Of a DNA stretch of 64,000 nucleotides, positions 1 through 7,383 are shown piece after piece. Every line of letters begins with the position of its first letter. Position 1 is the first letter of the stretch. Source of the DNA: an uncultured Anaerotruncus sp. (GTDB taxonomy: Bacteria > Bacillota > Clostridia > Oscillospirales > Ruminococcaceae); contig CAJFPF010000134.1 in assembly GCA_904398655.1 (NCBI GenBank), positions 1 through 64,000 of the forward strand. Reading direction: 5' to 3'. A program made the translations under genes and the position numbers. The notes below the pieces were generated by a model. It was given only the letters and a program-made list of their open reading frames with translations, ran no database searches and was not told the origin of the DNA.

Positions 1-1
1 C

Positions 2-382
2 TACCTGTTCGACTTTGTGAGCAACCCCGACATCCCCGCCCAGACCCGGGGCACCCTGGAGCTGTATAACCCCTTCCTGGACCGGGATGGCGACTACTAC
101 CGGGATGTGCGCGACCTCTACCTCTACCAGGTGGTGGACGGTGTCCTGGAGGAAGTGGACTTTGACCCCGTGCTGGAAAACGACGACGGCGAAGAGGTCC
201 TGCGGCTGCGCACCCGTGTCCTAGGCACCTATGTGGTCTGCGAGGACCCGCTGGACCTGGAGGAGCTCTACGGCGACGAGGACGACAACAAAAAGCCCTC
301 CACCTCCCGCCCCAGCGACGTCAACAAGCCTGACATCATCATCGACGCGAACCAGAAGCCGGTTCCCAACACCGGACGCTGA
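2..382 (+). CDS. C-terminal part of a hypothetical, probably surface-exposed protein
   Basis: The frame is open from the first bases of the window, so the real start lies outside and 126 residues are visible. The sequence is very acidic and rich in Asp, Glu and Tyr, with a short beta-rich-looking part and then a Pro/Ser/Lys-rich hydrophilic tail from about residue 95. The last residues are VPNTGR and stop. This resembles the NPxTG type of sortase motif by composition, but no hydrophobic segment or basic anchor follows it, so anchoring is not supported. A GTG at 17 is only an internal codon. No family was recognised. A strong terminator follows at 398. Confidence 0.6.
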   Translation, partial: YLFDFVSNPDIPAQTRGTLELYNPFLDRDGDYYRDVRDLYLYQVVDGVLEEVDFDPVLENDDGEEVLRLRTRVLGTYVVCEDPLDLEELYGDEDDNKKPSTSRPSDVNKPDIIIDANQKPVPNTGR

Positions 383-397
383 ACAGCACCCCAACAA

Positions 398-432
398 ACA
401 GGCGCATGGCCCATGGCCGTGCGCCTGTTTTT
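398..432 (+). terminator. Rho-independent terminator after the first gene
   Basis: A 14-base-pair stem with one G-T pair (arm ACAGGCGCATGGCC, loop CAT) is followed by five T. It lies 15 bases after the stop of the upstream gene. Confidence 0.85.
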
Positions 433-489
433 CATATTCTTCCGCCTTTTGGGAACACTAACCCCATTCCAATTGAAAGAGGTGTTCCC

Positions 490-708
490 ATGCGTCCCAA
501 CCGAGAAAAAAGCCCCCATCTGCCCCTGCAGCAGCTCCACCAGGCGGATCAGATGCCGGTGGCTTCCGCCCATGAAACCACCGGTATGATCCCGGCCGCG
601 CCTGGAAAATCCGATTCCCAGCCGCTCCGCCGCCAGCTCCGCCATATCCCCCTGCCGGACGGCAGTTTGGATCTGACCCAACGGCCCCGGGGAGAGCGCA
701 TCCCCTAG
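490..708 (+). CDS. Small hypothetical protein, 72 residues
   Basis: The ATG at 490 is preceded by AAAGAGGTG at good spacing, and codons use mostly G or C in the third position, as in neighbouring real genes. The product begins MRPNREKSPHLPLQQLHQ, is rich in Pro, Gln, Arg and His, has no membrane segment and no signal peptide, and ends GERIP. No family was recognised. It lies 67 bases before the Cys-rich gene in the same direction, so the two may be cotranscribed. A small hairpin (TACGGGA, loop CACT, at 741-758) stands in the gap, just before the ribosome binding site of the next gene. A long minus-strand frame overlaps it but lacks a convincing start. Confidence 0.5.
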   Translation: MRPNREKSPHLPLQQLHQADQMPVASAHETTGMIPAAPGKSDSQPLRRQLRHIPLPDGSLDLTQRPRGERIP

Positions 709-775
709 CACCCCTTCCCTTCCAGCCGCATACCATGGAGTACGGGACACTTCCCGTAGAGATGGAGATTTTTTC

Positions 776-1015
776 ATGTGCTGGAATGAACTTTATGAGG
801 ACCTGAACTCGGTCACCTGGGAGGACCCCTCCTGTGGGTGCGGATGCGGCTGTTCCGGCTGCTCCAATTGGTATTGTTGGATCCCCACTTGCAACGGCTC
901 CAGCTGCGGCTGCGGCTGCTCCAACTGCAACAGCTCCAGCTCCAACTGCGGCTGCGGTTGTGGTTGCTCCAACAGCGGCTCCACTTCCAACTGTGGCTGC
1001 TCCAGCTGCGGCTGA
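776..1015 (+). CDS. Cys/Gly/Ser-rich repeat protein, 79 residues
   Basis: The ATG at 776 has GGAG eight bases upstream. The first 18 residues are ordinary and acidic (MCWNELYEDLNSVTWEDP); the rest is low complexity built from CGCGC, CSNC and SSCG units. I count 19 Cys, 17 Ser and 13 Gly in 79 residues. The DNA itself is a degenerate repeat of ctgcggctg-like units. Such composition is seen in metal-binding proteins, disulfide-crosslinked spore-coat or exosporium proteins, and precursors of modified peptides; the sequence does not decide between these. There is no signal peptide and no modifying enzyme in the window. It follows the 72-residue gene and is followed by two hairpins. Confidence 0.7.
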   Translation: MCWNELYEDLNSVTWEDPSCGCGCGCSGCSNWYCWIPTCNGSSCGCGCSNCNSSSSNCGCGCGCSNSGSTSNCGCSSCG

Positions 1016-1026
1016 ACGCTTACCCA

Positions 1027-1047
1027 GCCGCCCGGAAAGCGGGCGGC
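1027..1047 (+). terminator. Weak terminator-like hairpin after the Cys-rich gene
   Basis: An eight-base-pair stem GCCGCCCG with loop GAAAG lies 11 bases after the stop. It has only two T after it, so it may act with the palindrome at 1080. Confidence 0.4.
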
Positions 1048-1079
1048 CTTACCTAAAAATCAATTCCGCACATGAAAAC

Positions 1080-1111
1080 GGCGGGGCCGGAAAAATTTTT
1101 CCGGCCCCGCC
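1080..1111. terminator. Bidirectional terminator between the Cys-rich gene and lrp
   Basis: A perfect 32-base palindrome with half-site GGCGGGGCCGGAAAAA lies between convergent genes. Each strand reads a G/C stem with A's before and T's inside the loop side, as in two-way terminators. Confidence 0.7.
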
Positions 1112-1126
1112 CGCTCTGTTTTCCCT

Positions 1127-1582
1127 CTATTCCGGCATATCCGGCAGTACGGATACATCATTTTTAAAGGTAGTGAGCACAATCAGGGTCTTGGTCAAAT
1201 TCACCCCCTGGATGCTCTTGATCTCCCCCAACAGGTAGGTCAAATCCTCCGTGGATTTGGAAGCCACTTTGAGGATATAATCAAAATCCCCGGTGACATA
1301 GTGGCATTCTACAATCTGATGGTTGCGCTTTACCGCCTCCACAAATCCGTCGTTATATTTGGGGTGCTCCAAGCTCACCGAGATGAAGGCCGAGATGTCC
1401 TTTCCCACCAGTTTGGAATCCAGCAGCACGGTGTAGCGCTTGATGATGCCGGAGGCCTCCAGCTTCCGGATCCGTTCAATGACCGCGGAGACGGACATCT
1501 GCACCTGTTCCCCGATGACCTTGGCATTCATGCGGGCGTTTTCCCGCAGGCAACGCAAAATCTTTACATCCATCCGATCCAT
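1127..1582 (-). CDS. Lrp/AsnC family transcription regulator
   Basis: The product of 151 residues has the usual length of the Lrp/AsnC family. An N-terminal winged helix-turn-helix (about residues 4-55, with SVSAVIERIRKLEASGIIKR) is followed by a C-terminal ligand-binding RAM domain (about 65-145, with VTGDFDYILKV). Family members sense amino acids or related small molecules and act as dimers or octamers on DNA. The start at 1582 is one base after the folD stop, so it is the last gene of fhs-fchA-folD-lrp and is probably translationally coupled. An inference from context is control of one-carbon or glycine-type metabolism. A second ATG three codons later is also possible. Confidence 0.85.
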   Translation of the reverse strand: MDRMDVKILRCLRENARMNAKVIGEQVQMSVSAVIERIRKLEASGIIKRYTVLLDSKLVGKDISAFISVSLEHPKYNDGFVEAVKRNHQIVECHYVTGDFDYILKVASKSTEDLTYLLGEIKSIQGVNLTKTLIVLTTFKNDVSVLPDMPE

Positions 1583-1583
1583 T

Positions 1584-2435
1584 CTATTTCGCCGCCTTTC
1601 CTGCTGCGGCCACCACTTGGGCCGCCAATACCGAGGTGGTCACTGTTCCCACCCCTCCAGGGACCGGGGTTACCGCCTCCACCACCGACTGGGCATCCTC
1701 CAGGTTGACATCCCCGCAGAGCTTCCCTTCCGCGTTCACATGGATGCCCACATCCAGCACCACCTGTCCAGGAGATAGGTATTCCCGGGTAATCATCTCC
1801 GGCTTGCCGGCCGCTGCCACCAATACCTCTGCCTGGCGGCAGATGGCTGGCAGGTCTTGGGTGCGGGTGTGGCAGATGGTGACGGTGGCATGGCGGGCCA
1901 ACAGCAGCATGGACACCGGTTTGCCCACCACCAGGCTGCGGCCCACAACTACCGCCCGCTTCCCTTGCAAAGCGTAACCATAGTGGTCCAGGATCTCCAA
2001 GCAGGCCTGGGCGGTACAGGGGGGATAGCCCTCCCCCGTGCTGGTGAATACGCCCGCAAGAGAACCGTCGGTGATGCCGTCCACATCCTTTTCCGGCAGG
2101 AGGGCGCGCCGGGCCTCCTCTTCATCCATCTGGGGAGGCAATGGCCGCAGTAAAAGACATCCATGGATCCCGGGGTCGGCATTTACTTGAGAGATCACCG
2201 CCATGAGGTCCCCATGGGGTGCATCCTGGGGCAGCACAAACTGCCGCACCTGGACGCCCAGCTTCTCGCACCGTTTCATTGCCCCCCGCTCATAGGAGAG
2301 ATCGTCAGGGCGCTCCCCCACCCGGATGATCGCCAGAGTGGGGAGAATCCCCTGTTTTCCCAAAACTTCCACTTGGGCCGACACTCTTGCGTTGATGCCC
2401 TCTACGACTGGCGCGCCTTTCCAAATATTCGCCAT
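1584..2435 (-). CDS. folD: FolD-family methylenetetrahydrofolate dehydrogenase, cyclohydrolase site altered
   Basis: FolD normally oxidises methylene-THF and then hydrolyses methenyl-THF. The 283-residue product keeps the NAD(P) loop GRSLVVGKP, the PVPGGVG C-terminal motif and the KDVDG aspartate (D119). However, the Tyr-x-x-x-Lys motif reads YERGA, so the catalytic lysine (E. coli K54, human K56) is Ala52, and the Gln of the VQLPLP motif is Leu96 (LLLRPLP). In the known family these two residues serve the cyclohydrolase step. The adjacent fchA gene encodes a separate cyclohydrolase, so this enzyme is probably a dehydrogenase only. I chose the ATG at 2435 because it follows a GGGGGTAGAG site and gives the normal N terminus; the open frame runs further upstream into fchA. 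Confidence 0.9.
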   Translation of the reverse strand: MANIWKGAPVVEGINARVSAQVEVLGKQGILPTLAIIRVGERPDDLSYERGAMKRCEKLGVQVRQFVLPQDAPHGDLMAVISQVNADPGIHGCLLLRPLPPQMDEEEARRALLPEKDVDGITDGSLAGVFTSTGEGYPPCTAQACLEILDHYGYALQGKRAVVVGRSLVVGKPVSMLLLARHATVTICHTRTQDLPAICRQAEVLVAAAGKPEMITREYLSPGQVVLDVGIHVNAEGKLCGDVNLEDAQSVVEAVTPVPGGVGTVTTSVLAAQVVAAAGKAAK

Positions 2436-2448
2436 CTCTCTACCCCCT

Positions 2449-3075
2449 TCACAGCCGCCGGCGCACCGACGCGTAAATTTCATCCGCCAGGGCGGTATAT
2501 TCCGTCAATAGGGACTCCGCCTTCCGATTGTACTCCTCCGCGCAAGACCGGTCGGCCATGGCTTTGGTATTGATGAAGACGTTGAGGCTGGCCCCTAAGA
2601 GGGCCGCTTTACAGCAGGCGACGCCCACCCCTACATCTGAAATGGCGATGACCGACCCCTTTTCCGCAAATTCCTGATGCAGACGGATGGCTTCGCAGCA
2701 CTTCTCCATAATCTGATAGGGCACCGCGCAGGCAACCTTTAGGGCTTGCTCCATCACCTTGGCCTTCTCTGCCTGCTGTTCCGGCGTCTCCTTGGGGAGG
2801 CCGTACGCTTTGGAGAGCGGCTCGAACGCCTTGGCATCCTCCTCTACCAGCGCCAAAAGCTCCTCCTGCAGCTGGGTGGCCTGTTGCTTTAGCTCCAAGA
2901 TTCGGTCCTGCACATCCGCATATTTTTTCTTGCCTACCGTCAGGCTTCCTACCATATTGCCCAGAGCCATCCCAACCGCTCCTACCAAAGCGCTGGCGCC
3001 ACCGCCGCCAGGAACAGGCGCTTTGGAAGCCAACACCTCTACAAATGACCTGCAGCTCTGCTCCATCAATTCCAT
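2449..3075 (-). CDS. fchA: Methenyltetrahydrofolate cyclohydrolase / formiminotransferase-cyclodeaminase family
   Basis: FchA-type proteins convert methenyl-THF to formyl-THF (or deaminate formimino-THF). The product of 208 residues has the standard length and carries the family hallmark APVPGGGGASAL near residue 20, with an all-helical body and the later VGVGVACCKAAL segment. It lies between fhs and folD, 7 bases after the fhs stop and 13 bases before the folD start, so the three enzymes form a complete formate to methylene-THF route. Start choice: ATG at 3075 has AAGGGGG only two bases upstream, and ATG at 3066 has it at 11; either is possible. The longer frame to 3120 overlaps fhs and is unlikely. 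Confidence 0.9.
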   Translation of the reverse strand: MELMEQSCRSFVEVLASKAPVPGGGGASALVGAVGMALGNMVGSLTVGKKKYADVQDRILELKQQATQLQEELLALVEEDAKAFEPLSKAYGLPKETPEQQAEKAKVMEQALKVACAVPYQIMEKCCEAIRLHQEFAEKGSVIAISDVGVGVACCKAALLGASLNVFINTKAMADRSCAEEYNRKAESLLTEYTALADEIYASVRRRL

Positions 3076-3082
3076 AACCCCC

Positions 3083-4759
3083 TTAAAATAGCCCGGAGAT
3101 CCTTCCGGTGGAGTCCACATCGATCTTTTCCGCCGCGGGTACCTTCGGCAGCCCCGGCATCGTCATAATCTCTCCGGTCAGGGCTACAATAAAACCAGCC
3201 CCTGCGGAGACTTTCAAGTTGCGTACCTGCACCCGGAACCCCTTGGGAGCTCCCAACAGAGCGGGATTGTCCGAAAAGCTGTATTGTGTCTTGGCCATGC
3301 AGATGGGTAGAGCTCCAAATCCCAACCGTTTTAACTGTTCTGCCTGTTTTTTTGCGTTGGGAGTCAGATCCACCCCATCTCCATGGTAGATCTTTTTCAC
3401 AACGGCCTCCAACTTTCCTTCCAGAGTTTCCTCTAAAGCGTAGCTAAAGGTAAAATCATTGGGCTGTTGACAGAGACGAACCACCTCCTGAGCCAGTTGG
3501 ACACCACCTTCGCCGCCTTTGCCCCAGACCTCACTCAGGGCCACATTCACCCCCAACTGGCGGCAGCGGTCCTCCACCAACCGGAGTTCCTCTTCGGTGT
3601 CTGTGGGGAACCGGTTGATGGCCACTACCACTGGCAGGTGGTAGACCTCCGTCATATTGGATACATGCTGCAGCAGGTTGGGGAGACCCCGCTCCAATGC
3701 CTCCAAGTTTTCAGTTCCCAGCTGGTCTTTGGGGATACCGCCATGGAGTTTCAGTGCCCGGACAGTGGCTACTACCACCACCGCATCAGGATGCAAACCC
3801 GCCATCCGGCATTTAATATCTAGGAATTTTTCCGCGCCCAAATCGGCACCAAATCCCGCCTCTGTGACCACATAGTCCCCCAGCTTCAACGCCATACGGG
3901 TGGCCATCACGCTGTTGCAGCCGTGGGCGATGTTGGCGAATGGACCTCCATGGACAAAAGCGGGGGTGTGCTCCAACGTCTGCACTAGATTGGGCTTGAG
4001 AGCATCCTTTAACAGAGCGGTCATTGCCCCTTGGGCTTTTAAGTCAGCGGCAGTCACTGGACGTTCATCATAGGTGTATCCCACCACAATTCTGCCCAAC
4101 CGCGCCTTCAGGTCGTCCAGGCTCTCCGCCAGGCAGAGCACCGCCATGATCTCACTGGCCACCGTGATATCATAGCCGTCCTCCCGGGGGACTCCATTGG
4201 CACGGCCGCCCAGGCCGTCCACCACAGAGCGCAGTTGACGGTCGTTCATGTCCACACACCGCTTCCAGGTGATCCGGCGCGGGTCGATCCCCAGGGCATT
4301 TCCCTGATGAATATGGTTGTCCAGCATGGCTGCCAACAGGTTATTGGCAGCGCCAATGGCGTGCATATCCCCTGTAAAGTGGAGATTGATGTCCTCCATA
4401 GGGACCACCTGGGCGTATCCGCCGCCTGCCGCTCCACCTTTAATTCCAAACACTGGCCCCAGGGAGGGCTCCCGCAGGGCCACTACACTGCGCTTTCCAA
4501 TCCTGCGCAGCCCGTCCGCCAGGCCCACTGTGGTGGTGGTCTTCCCCTCCCCAGCTGGGGTGGGGGTAATGGCTGTCACCAGGATGAGCTTTCCGTTGGG
4601 GGTATCCCGGCGGCTCCGCAGCAGGTTGTAGTCCACCTTTGCTTTATAATTTCCATATTGCTCCAGATAAGTCTCTTCGATTCCAAGGCCCTTCGCAATC
4701 TCACAGATGTGCTTCATGGGCGTCTCCTGTGCAATTTCAATGTCGGTTTTATAGGACAA
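3083..4759 (-). CDS. fhs: Formate--tetrahydrofolate ligase
   Basis: This enzyme makes 10-formyl-THF from formate, THF and ATP in the cytoplasm. The 558-residue product has the family length. The ATP-binding loop [16 protein letters not shown] is at about residues 66-81, followed by [19 protein letters not shown], and the C terminus contains [11 protein letters not shown]. It is the first gene of fhs-fchA-folD-lrp. The promoter region 4760-4830 contains a perfect 24-base palindrome, and an IclR regulator is encoded divergently, which suggests repression of the operon by that protein. The set fits purine synthesis, glycine or purine degradation, or the methyl branch of the Wood-Ljungdahl pathway; no carbonyl-branch gene is in the window. 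Confidence 0.96.
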   Translation of the reverse strand: MSYKTDIEIAQETPMKHICEIAKGLGIEETYLEQYGNYKAKVDYNLLRSRRDTPNGKLILVTAITPTPAGEGKTTTTVGLADGLRRIGKRSVVALREPSLGPVFGIKGGAAGGGYAQVVPMEDINLHFTGDMHAIGAANNLLAAMLDNHIHQGNALGIDPRRITWKRCVDMNDRQLRSVVDGLGGRANGVPREDGYDITVASEIMAVLCLAESLDDLKARLGRIVVGYTYDERPVTAADLKAQGAMTALLKDALKPNLVQTLEHTPAFVHGGPFANIAHGCNSVMATRMALKLGDYVVTEAGFGADLGAEKFLDIKCRMAGLHPDAVVVVATVRALKLHGGIPKDQLGTENLEALERGLPNLLQHVSNMTEVYHLPVVVAINRFPTDTEEELRLVEDRCRQLGVNVALSEVWGKGGEGGVQLAQEVVRLCQQPNDFTFSYALEETLEGKLEAVVKKIYHGDGVDLTPNAKKQAEQLKRLGFGALPICMAKTQYSFSDNPALLGAPKGFRVQVRNLKVSAGAGFIVALTGEIMTMPGLPKVPAAEKIDVDSTGRISGLF

Positions 4760-4790
4760 TGTCTCTTCTCCTTTCCCTTCTCCTCTGCCA

Positions 4791-4814
4791 ATTCTATGCT
4801 ATATAGCATAGAAT
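4791..4814. promoter_or_regulatory. Perfect 24-base palindrome, likely operator in the fhs promoter
   Basis: The half-site ATTCTATGCTAT is followed at once by its exact reverse complement. On the minus strand a -35-like TTGTAT and a -10-like TATGCT with an 18-base spacer place the palindrome over the fhs -10 region, as expected for a repressor site. The neighbouring IclR regulator is the natural candidate. Confidence 0.7.
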
Positions 4815-4931
4815 ACCCTTCTATTTTAATACAAAATTGTTTTCCTTACAACACTTCCCACCGTGGTTTTTTCTTTCTCCTGCGAAAACCAGGGATCTTT
4901 CTTCGGCGCACATGGTTTTCTCGGGAGTTCC

Positions 4932-4960
4932 TTGACGAGGCCAGGGCCGGATTGTATAAT
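4932..4960 (+). promoter_or_regulatory. Sigma-A promoter of the iclR gene
   Basis: TTGACG, a 17-base spacer and TATAAT precede the iclR start by about 37 bases. It is separate from the palindrome, which is about 120 bases upstream. Confidence 0.85.
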
Positions 4961-4996
4961 GGAGGAGAATTTGCAAGGACAAGGGGTGGGAAACTA

Positions 4997-5776
4997 TTGG
5001 AGTCCAAAAAAGGACTGATCCAGTCGATCTCTCGGGCGGCTGCGGTATTGCGCTGTTTCGATGGACAAACTGAATTGGGGCTCTCGGAGATCAGCAGGAT
5101 GGTGGGCTTGCACAAATCTACCGCCGCTGGAATTGTGAATACCTTGAAGGAGGAGCAGTTTCTGGAGCAGAACGAACGCACCGGAAAGCTGCGGTTGGGA
5201 ATTGAGCTGTTTCGGTTAAGCGCCGGGGTCCATCTGGAACTGAAGGACCTCTGCCGCCCTCACATGGAAGCGTTGCTGAGGGCTACCGGGGAAACGGTGA
5301 GCCTTGCCATGCCGGATGGGGACGCTTTGGTCTGCGTGGAAAAAATGGAGAGCCCCCACTCTATGCGGATCTGCACCTCCATCGGCCAACGGCTGCCCAT
5401 GCACTGTACCGCCAGTGGAAAAGCGGTCCTTGCCTTCTTGGAGCCATGGGAGGCCGAACGGATGTTGTCCGGGGAGGTGGAACTCCCGCGTTACACCTAC
5501 AATACAATTGTGAGCAAAGAACGATTGTGGGATCGGTTAAAAAAGGCAAAAGAACTGGGGTACGCCTGTGATATGGAGGAGTGGGAATATGGCTTGGTCT
5601 GTGTCGCCGTCCCGCTTTTTAATTTAAACCGGAAACCACTGGGGGCTTTGAGCATCTCTGGGCCCTCAATTCGTATGACCGAACAAATCCGGGGGCAGGT
5701 GGCTCAGGCGCTCTTAAAAGCGGCGGATGCGGTCCAACAGGCCTATAGCCGGGGTGGGATGGTGTCTCAACATTGA
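4997..5776 (+). CDS. IclR family transcription regulator
   Basis: The 259-residue product has the IclR layout: winged helix-turn-helix at about residues 8-65 (LGLSEISRMVGLHKSTAAG) and an effector-binding domain from about 75 (GETVSLAMPDGDALVCVEKM, LPMHCTASGKAVLA). IclR proteins are usually repressors or activators that respond to small carboxylic metabolites. The TTG start at 4997 is chosen because AAGGGGTGGG lies seven bases upstream and the promoter at 4932-4960 excludes the far longer open frame. It is divergent from fhs and 21 bases before a ZIP transporter gene, with which it may be cotranscribed. The effector is unknown. Confidence 0.9.
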   Translation: MESKKGLIQSISRAAAVLRCFDGQTELGLSEISRMVGLHKSTAAGIVNTLKEEQFLEQNERTGKLRLGIELFRLSAGVHLELKDLCRPHMEALLRATGETVSLAMPDGDALVCVEKMESPHSMRICTSIGQRLPMHCTASGKAVLAFLEPWEAERMLSGEVELPRYTYNTIVSKERLWDRLKKAKELGYACDMEEWEYGLVCVAVPLFNLNRKPLGALSISGPSIRMTEQIRGQVAQALLKAADAVQQAYSRGGMVSQH

Positions 5777-5797
5777 TTTTTGAAAAGGGAGCGTATC

Positions 5798-6601
5798 ATG
5801 CCTGATTTGATTTCATCTTTACAAATGGCTGCTGTCGGCACTGGATTTACCTTTTTGATGACCGCCCTTGGCGCGGCCACTGTCTTTCTGTTCCGCCGGG
5901 AGATCAGCCTAAACTTACAGCGAATCTTCTTAGGATTTGCAGCAGGAGTGATGACCGCCGCCTCCGTGTGGTCGCTGCTGATCCCTGGCATCGAGATGGC
6001 TGAGGCGCAAGGACGAACCGGATGGATTCCCGCCGCTGGAGGGTTTGCACTGGGTTCCCTCTTCCTGTTGGCGCTAGATCGTCTACTCCCCCATTTACAT
6101 CCCGGCAGCGACCAACCGGAGGGCCTCCCCTCCCACCTTCGCCGTACCACGATGTTGGTTTTTGCGGTGACGCTGCACAATATTCCTGAAGGAATGGCGG
6201 TGGGGCTCACCTTCGCTTTGGCCTCCAGTTCCCAGGATGCGACTGTCACATTGGCTGGAGCGCTGGCTTTGGCGCTGGGCATGGGACTGCAGAACTTCCC
6301 TGAAGGGGCCGCTATTTCCCTGCCGCTGCGCCGGGAGGGTCTCAGCCGGGGAAAGTCCTTTTTCTACGGCGCCGCTTCCGGGATTGTGGAGCCGATCTTT
6401 GGGCTTCTAACGGTGCTCATTGCCCGCCAGATAGAACCGCTCATGCCCTGGATGCTCTCGTTCGCTGCTGGTTCCATGATCTATGTGGTGGTGGAGGAGC
6501 TGATTCCGGAGGCACATCTGGGGGAACACTCCCATACAGGTACTTTGGGGGTATTATCAGGTTTTTTGTTGATGATGGTTCTAGATATTGCATTGGGATA
6601 A
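5798..6601 (+). CDS. ZIP family divalent metal transporter
   Basis: The 267-residue product is an integral membrane protein with about eight hydrophobic segments, as in ZupT/GufA-type ZIP proteins that import zinc, iron or other divalent metals. The metal-path motifs are visible as HNIPEGMAVG (about residue 127) and NFPEGAAISLPL (about 167), with a late ELIPEAH. A variable loop with HLHPGSD lies between segments 3 and 4. The ATG at 5798 follows AAGGGAG by seven bases. It sits directly downstream of iclR. The specific metal cannot be read from sequence. Confidence 0.9.
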   Translation: MPDLISSLQMAAVGTGFTFLMTALGAATVFLFRREISLNLQRIFLGFAAGVMTAASVWSLLIPGIEMAEAQGRTGWIPAAGGFALGSLFLLALDRLLPHLHPGSDQPEGLPSHLRRTTMLVFAVTLHNIPEGMAVGLTFALASSSQDATVTLAGALALALGMGLQNFPEGAAISLPLRREGLSRGKSFFYGAASGIVEPIFGLLTVLIARQIEPLMPWMLSFAAGSMIYVVVEELIPEAHLGEHSHTGTLGVLSGFLLMMVLDIALG

Positions 6602-6616
6602 GATTTGGAGTATAAT
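6588..6616 (+). promoter_or_regulatory. Sigma-A promoter of sufC
   Basis: TTGCAT, a 17-base spacer and TATAAT. The -35 box lies inside the 3' end of the ZIP gene, so the suf pair has its own promoter. Confidence 0.8.
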
Positions 6617-6658
6617 ATACAAAAAAAGTCGTTTATGCTAGGAGGACGGGGAAACATC

Positions 6659-7381
6659 ATGTTGGAACTGAAACACATTTCCATGGAGGTGGAGGGCGCA
6701 AAGGAAATCCTGCGCGACGTCAGCCTCCGTTTGGAGGATGGGAAGTTCGTCGTCATCACGGGGCCCAACGGCGGCGGAAAGTCCACCCTTGCTAAGGTCA
6801 TTATGGGCATTATGAAGCCCACAGAAGGCCAAATCTTTTTGGACGGGCAGGAGATCACCCAGCTATCCATCACCGACCGGGCTAAATTGGGAATTGGCTT
6901 TGCCTTTCAACAGCCGGTGCGCTTTAAGGGCCTCACCGTGCGGGATCTGGTGGAGCTGGCTTCCGGCGGAAAATTGGATGAACAGAAGCTCTGCAACTAC
7001 CTGATCGATGTGGGGCTGTGCGCTCGGGATTACATCGACCGGGAGGTCAATGCCAGCCTCTCTGGCGGAGAAATTAAACGGATCGAGATTGCCATGGCCC
7101 TGGCCAGGAAATCTCGGATCACCGTCTTTGATGAGCCGGAGGCAGGGATTGACCTGTGGAGTTTTGCCAATCTTATTGACGTGTTCCGCAAACTGCGGGA
7201 GGTACGCGGAGGATCCATCCTCATCATTTCCCACCAGGAACGGATTCTGGAGATTGCTGACGAAATTGTGGTATTGGCGGAGGGGCGTATCGTCAATCAG
7301 GGGCCTAAAGATGAGATCCTCCCCAGCCTGCTCAGCGGCAGCGAGACCTGTCAATTTTGCCCCAAGCAGGAGGGAATCTAA
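6659..7381 (+). CDS. sufC: Fe-S cluster assembly ATPase SufC
   Basis: SufC is the ABC-type ATPase that drives Fe-S cluster building on the SufB/SufD scaffold in the cytoplasm. The 240-residue product has Walker A GPNGGGKST (35-43), the signature SLSGGEIKRIEIA, and Walker B ITVFDEPEAGID followed by the switch histidine in SHQERIL. Only one scaffold gene follows, two bases after the stop, and no sufS, sufU, sufE or sufA gene is near. This is the arrangement of the minimal SufCB-type (SMS) systems described in archaea and anaerobes. The start at 6659 is supported by an upstream GGAGG, although its spacing is long. Confidence 0.93.
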   Translation: MLELKHISMEVEGAKEILRDVSLRLEDGKFVVITGPNGGGKSTLAKVIMGIMKPTEGQIFLDGQEITQLSITDRAKLGIGFAFQQPVRFKGLTVRDLVELASGGKLDEQKLCNYLIDVGLCARDYIDREVNASLSGGEIKRIEIAMALARKSRITVFDEPEAGIDLWSFANLIDVFRKLREVRGGSILIISHQERILEIADEIVVLAEGRIVNQGPKDEILPSLLSGSETCQFCPKQEGI

Positions 7382-7383
7382 CC

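Noticed and set aside
268..777. Long minus-strand open frame (169 codons) across the first terminator and the 72-residue gene
   Set aside because: It runs through the terminator and the end of the upstream gene, has no good start site, and the plus-strand gene has a proper ribosome site and codon pattern.
793..990. Minus-strand Gln/Leu/Glu/Pro-rich frame opposite the Cys-rich gene
   Set aside because: It is the antisense image of the ctgcggctg-type DNA repeat; it has no ribosome binding site.
4235..4996. Upstream extension of the IclR frame by about 250 codons
   Set aside because: It lies antisense to fhs and crosses the divergent promoters; the IclR promoter at 4932-4960 and the ribosome site at 4981 fix the start at 4997.
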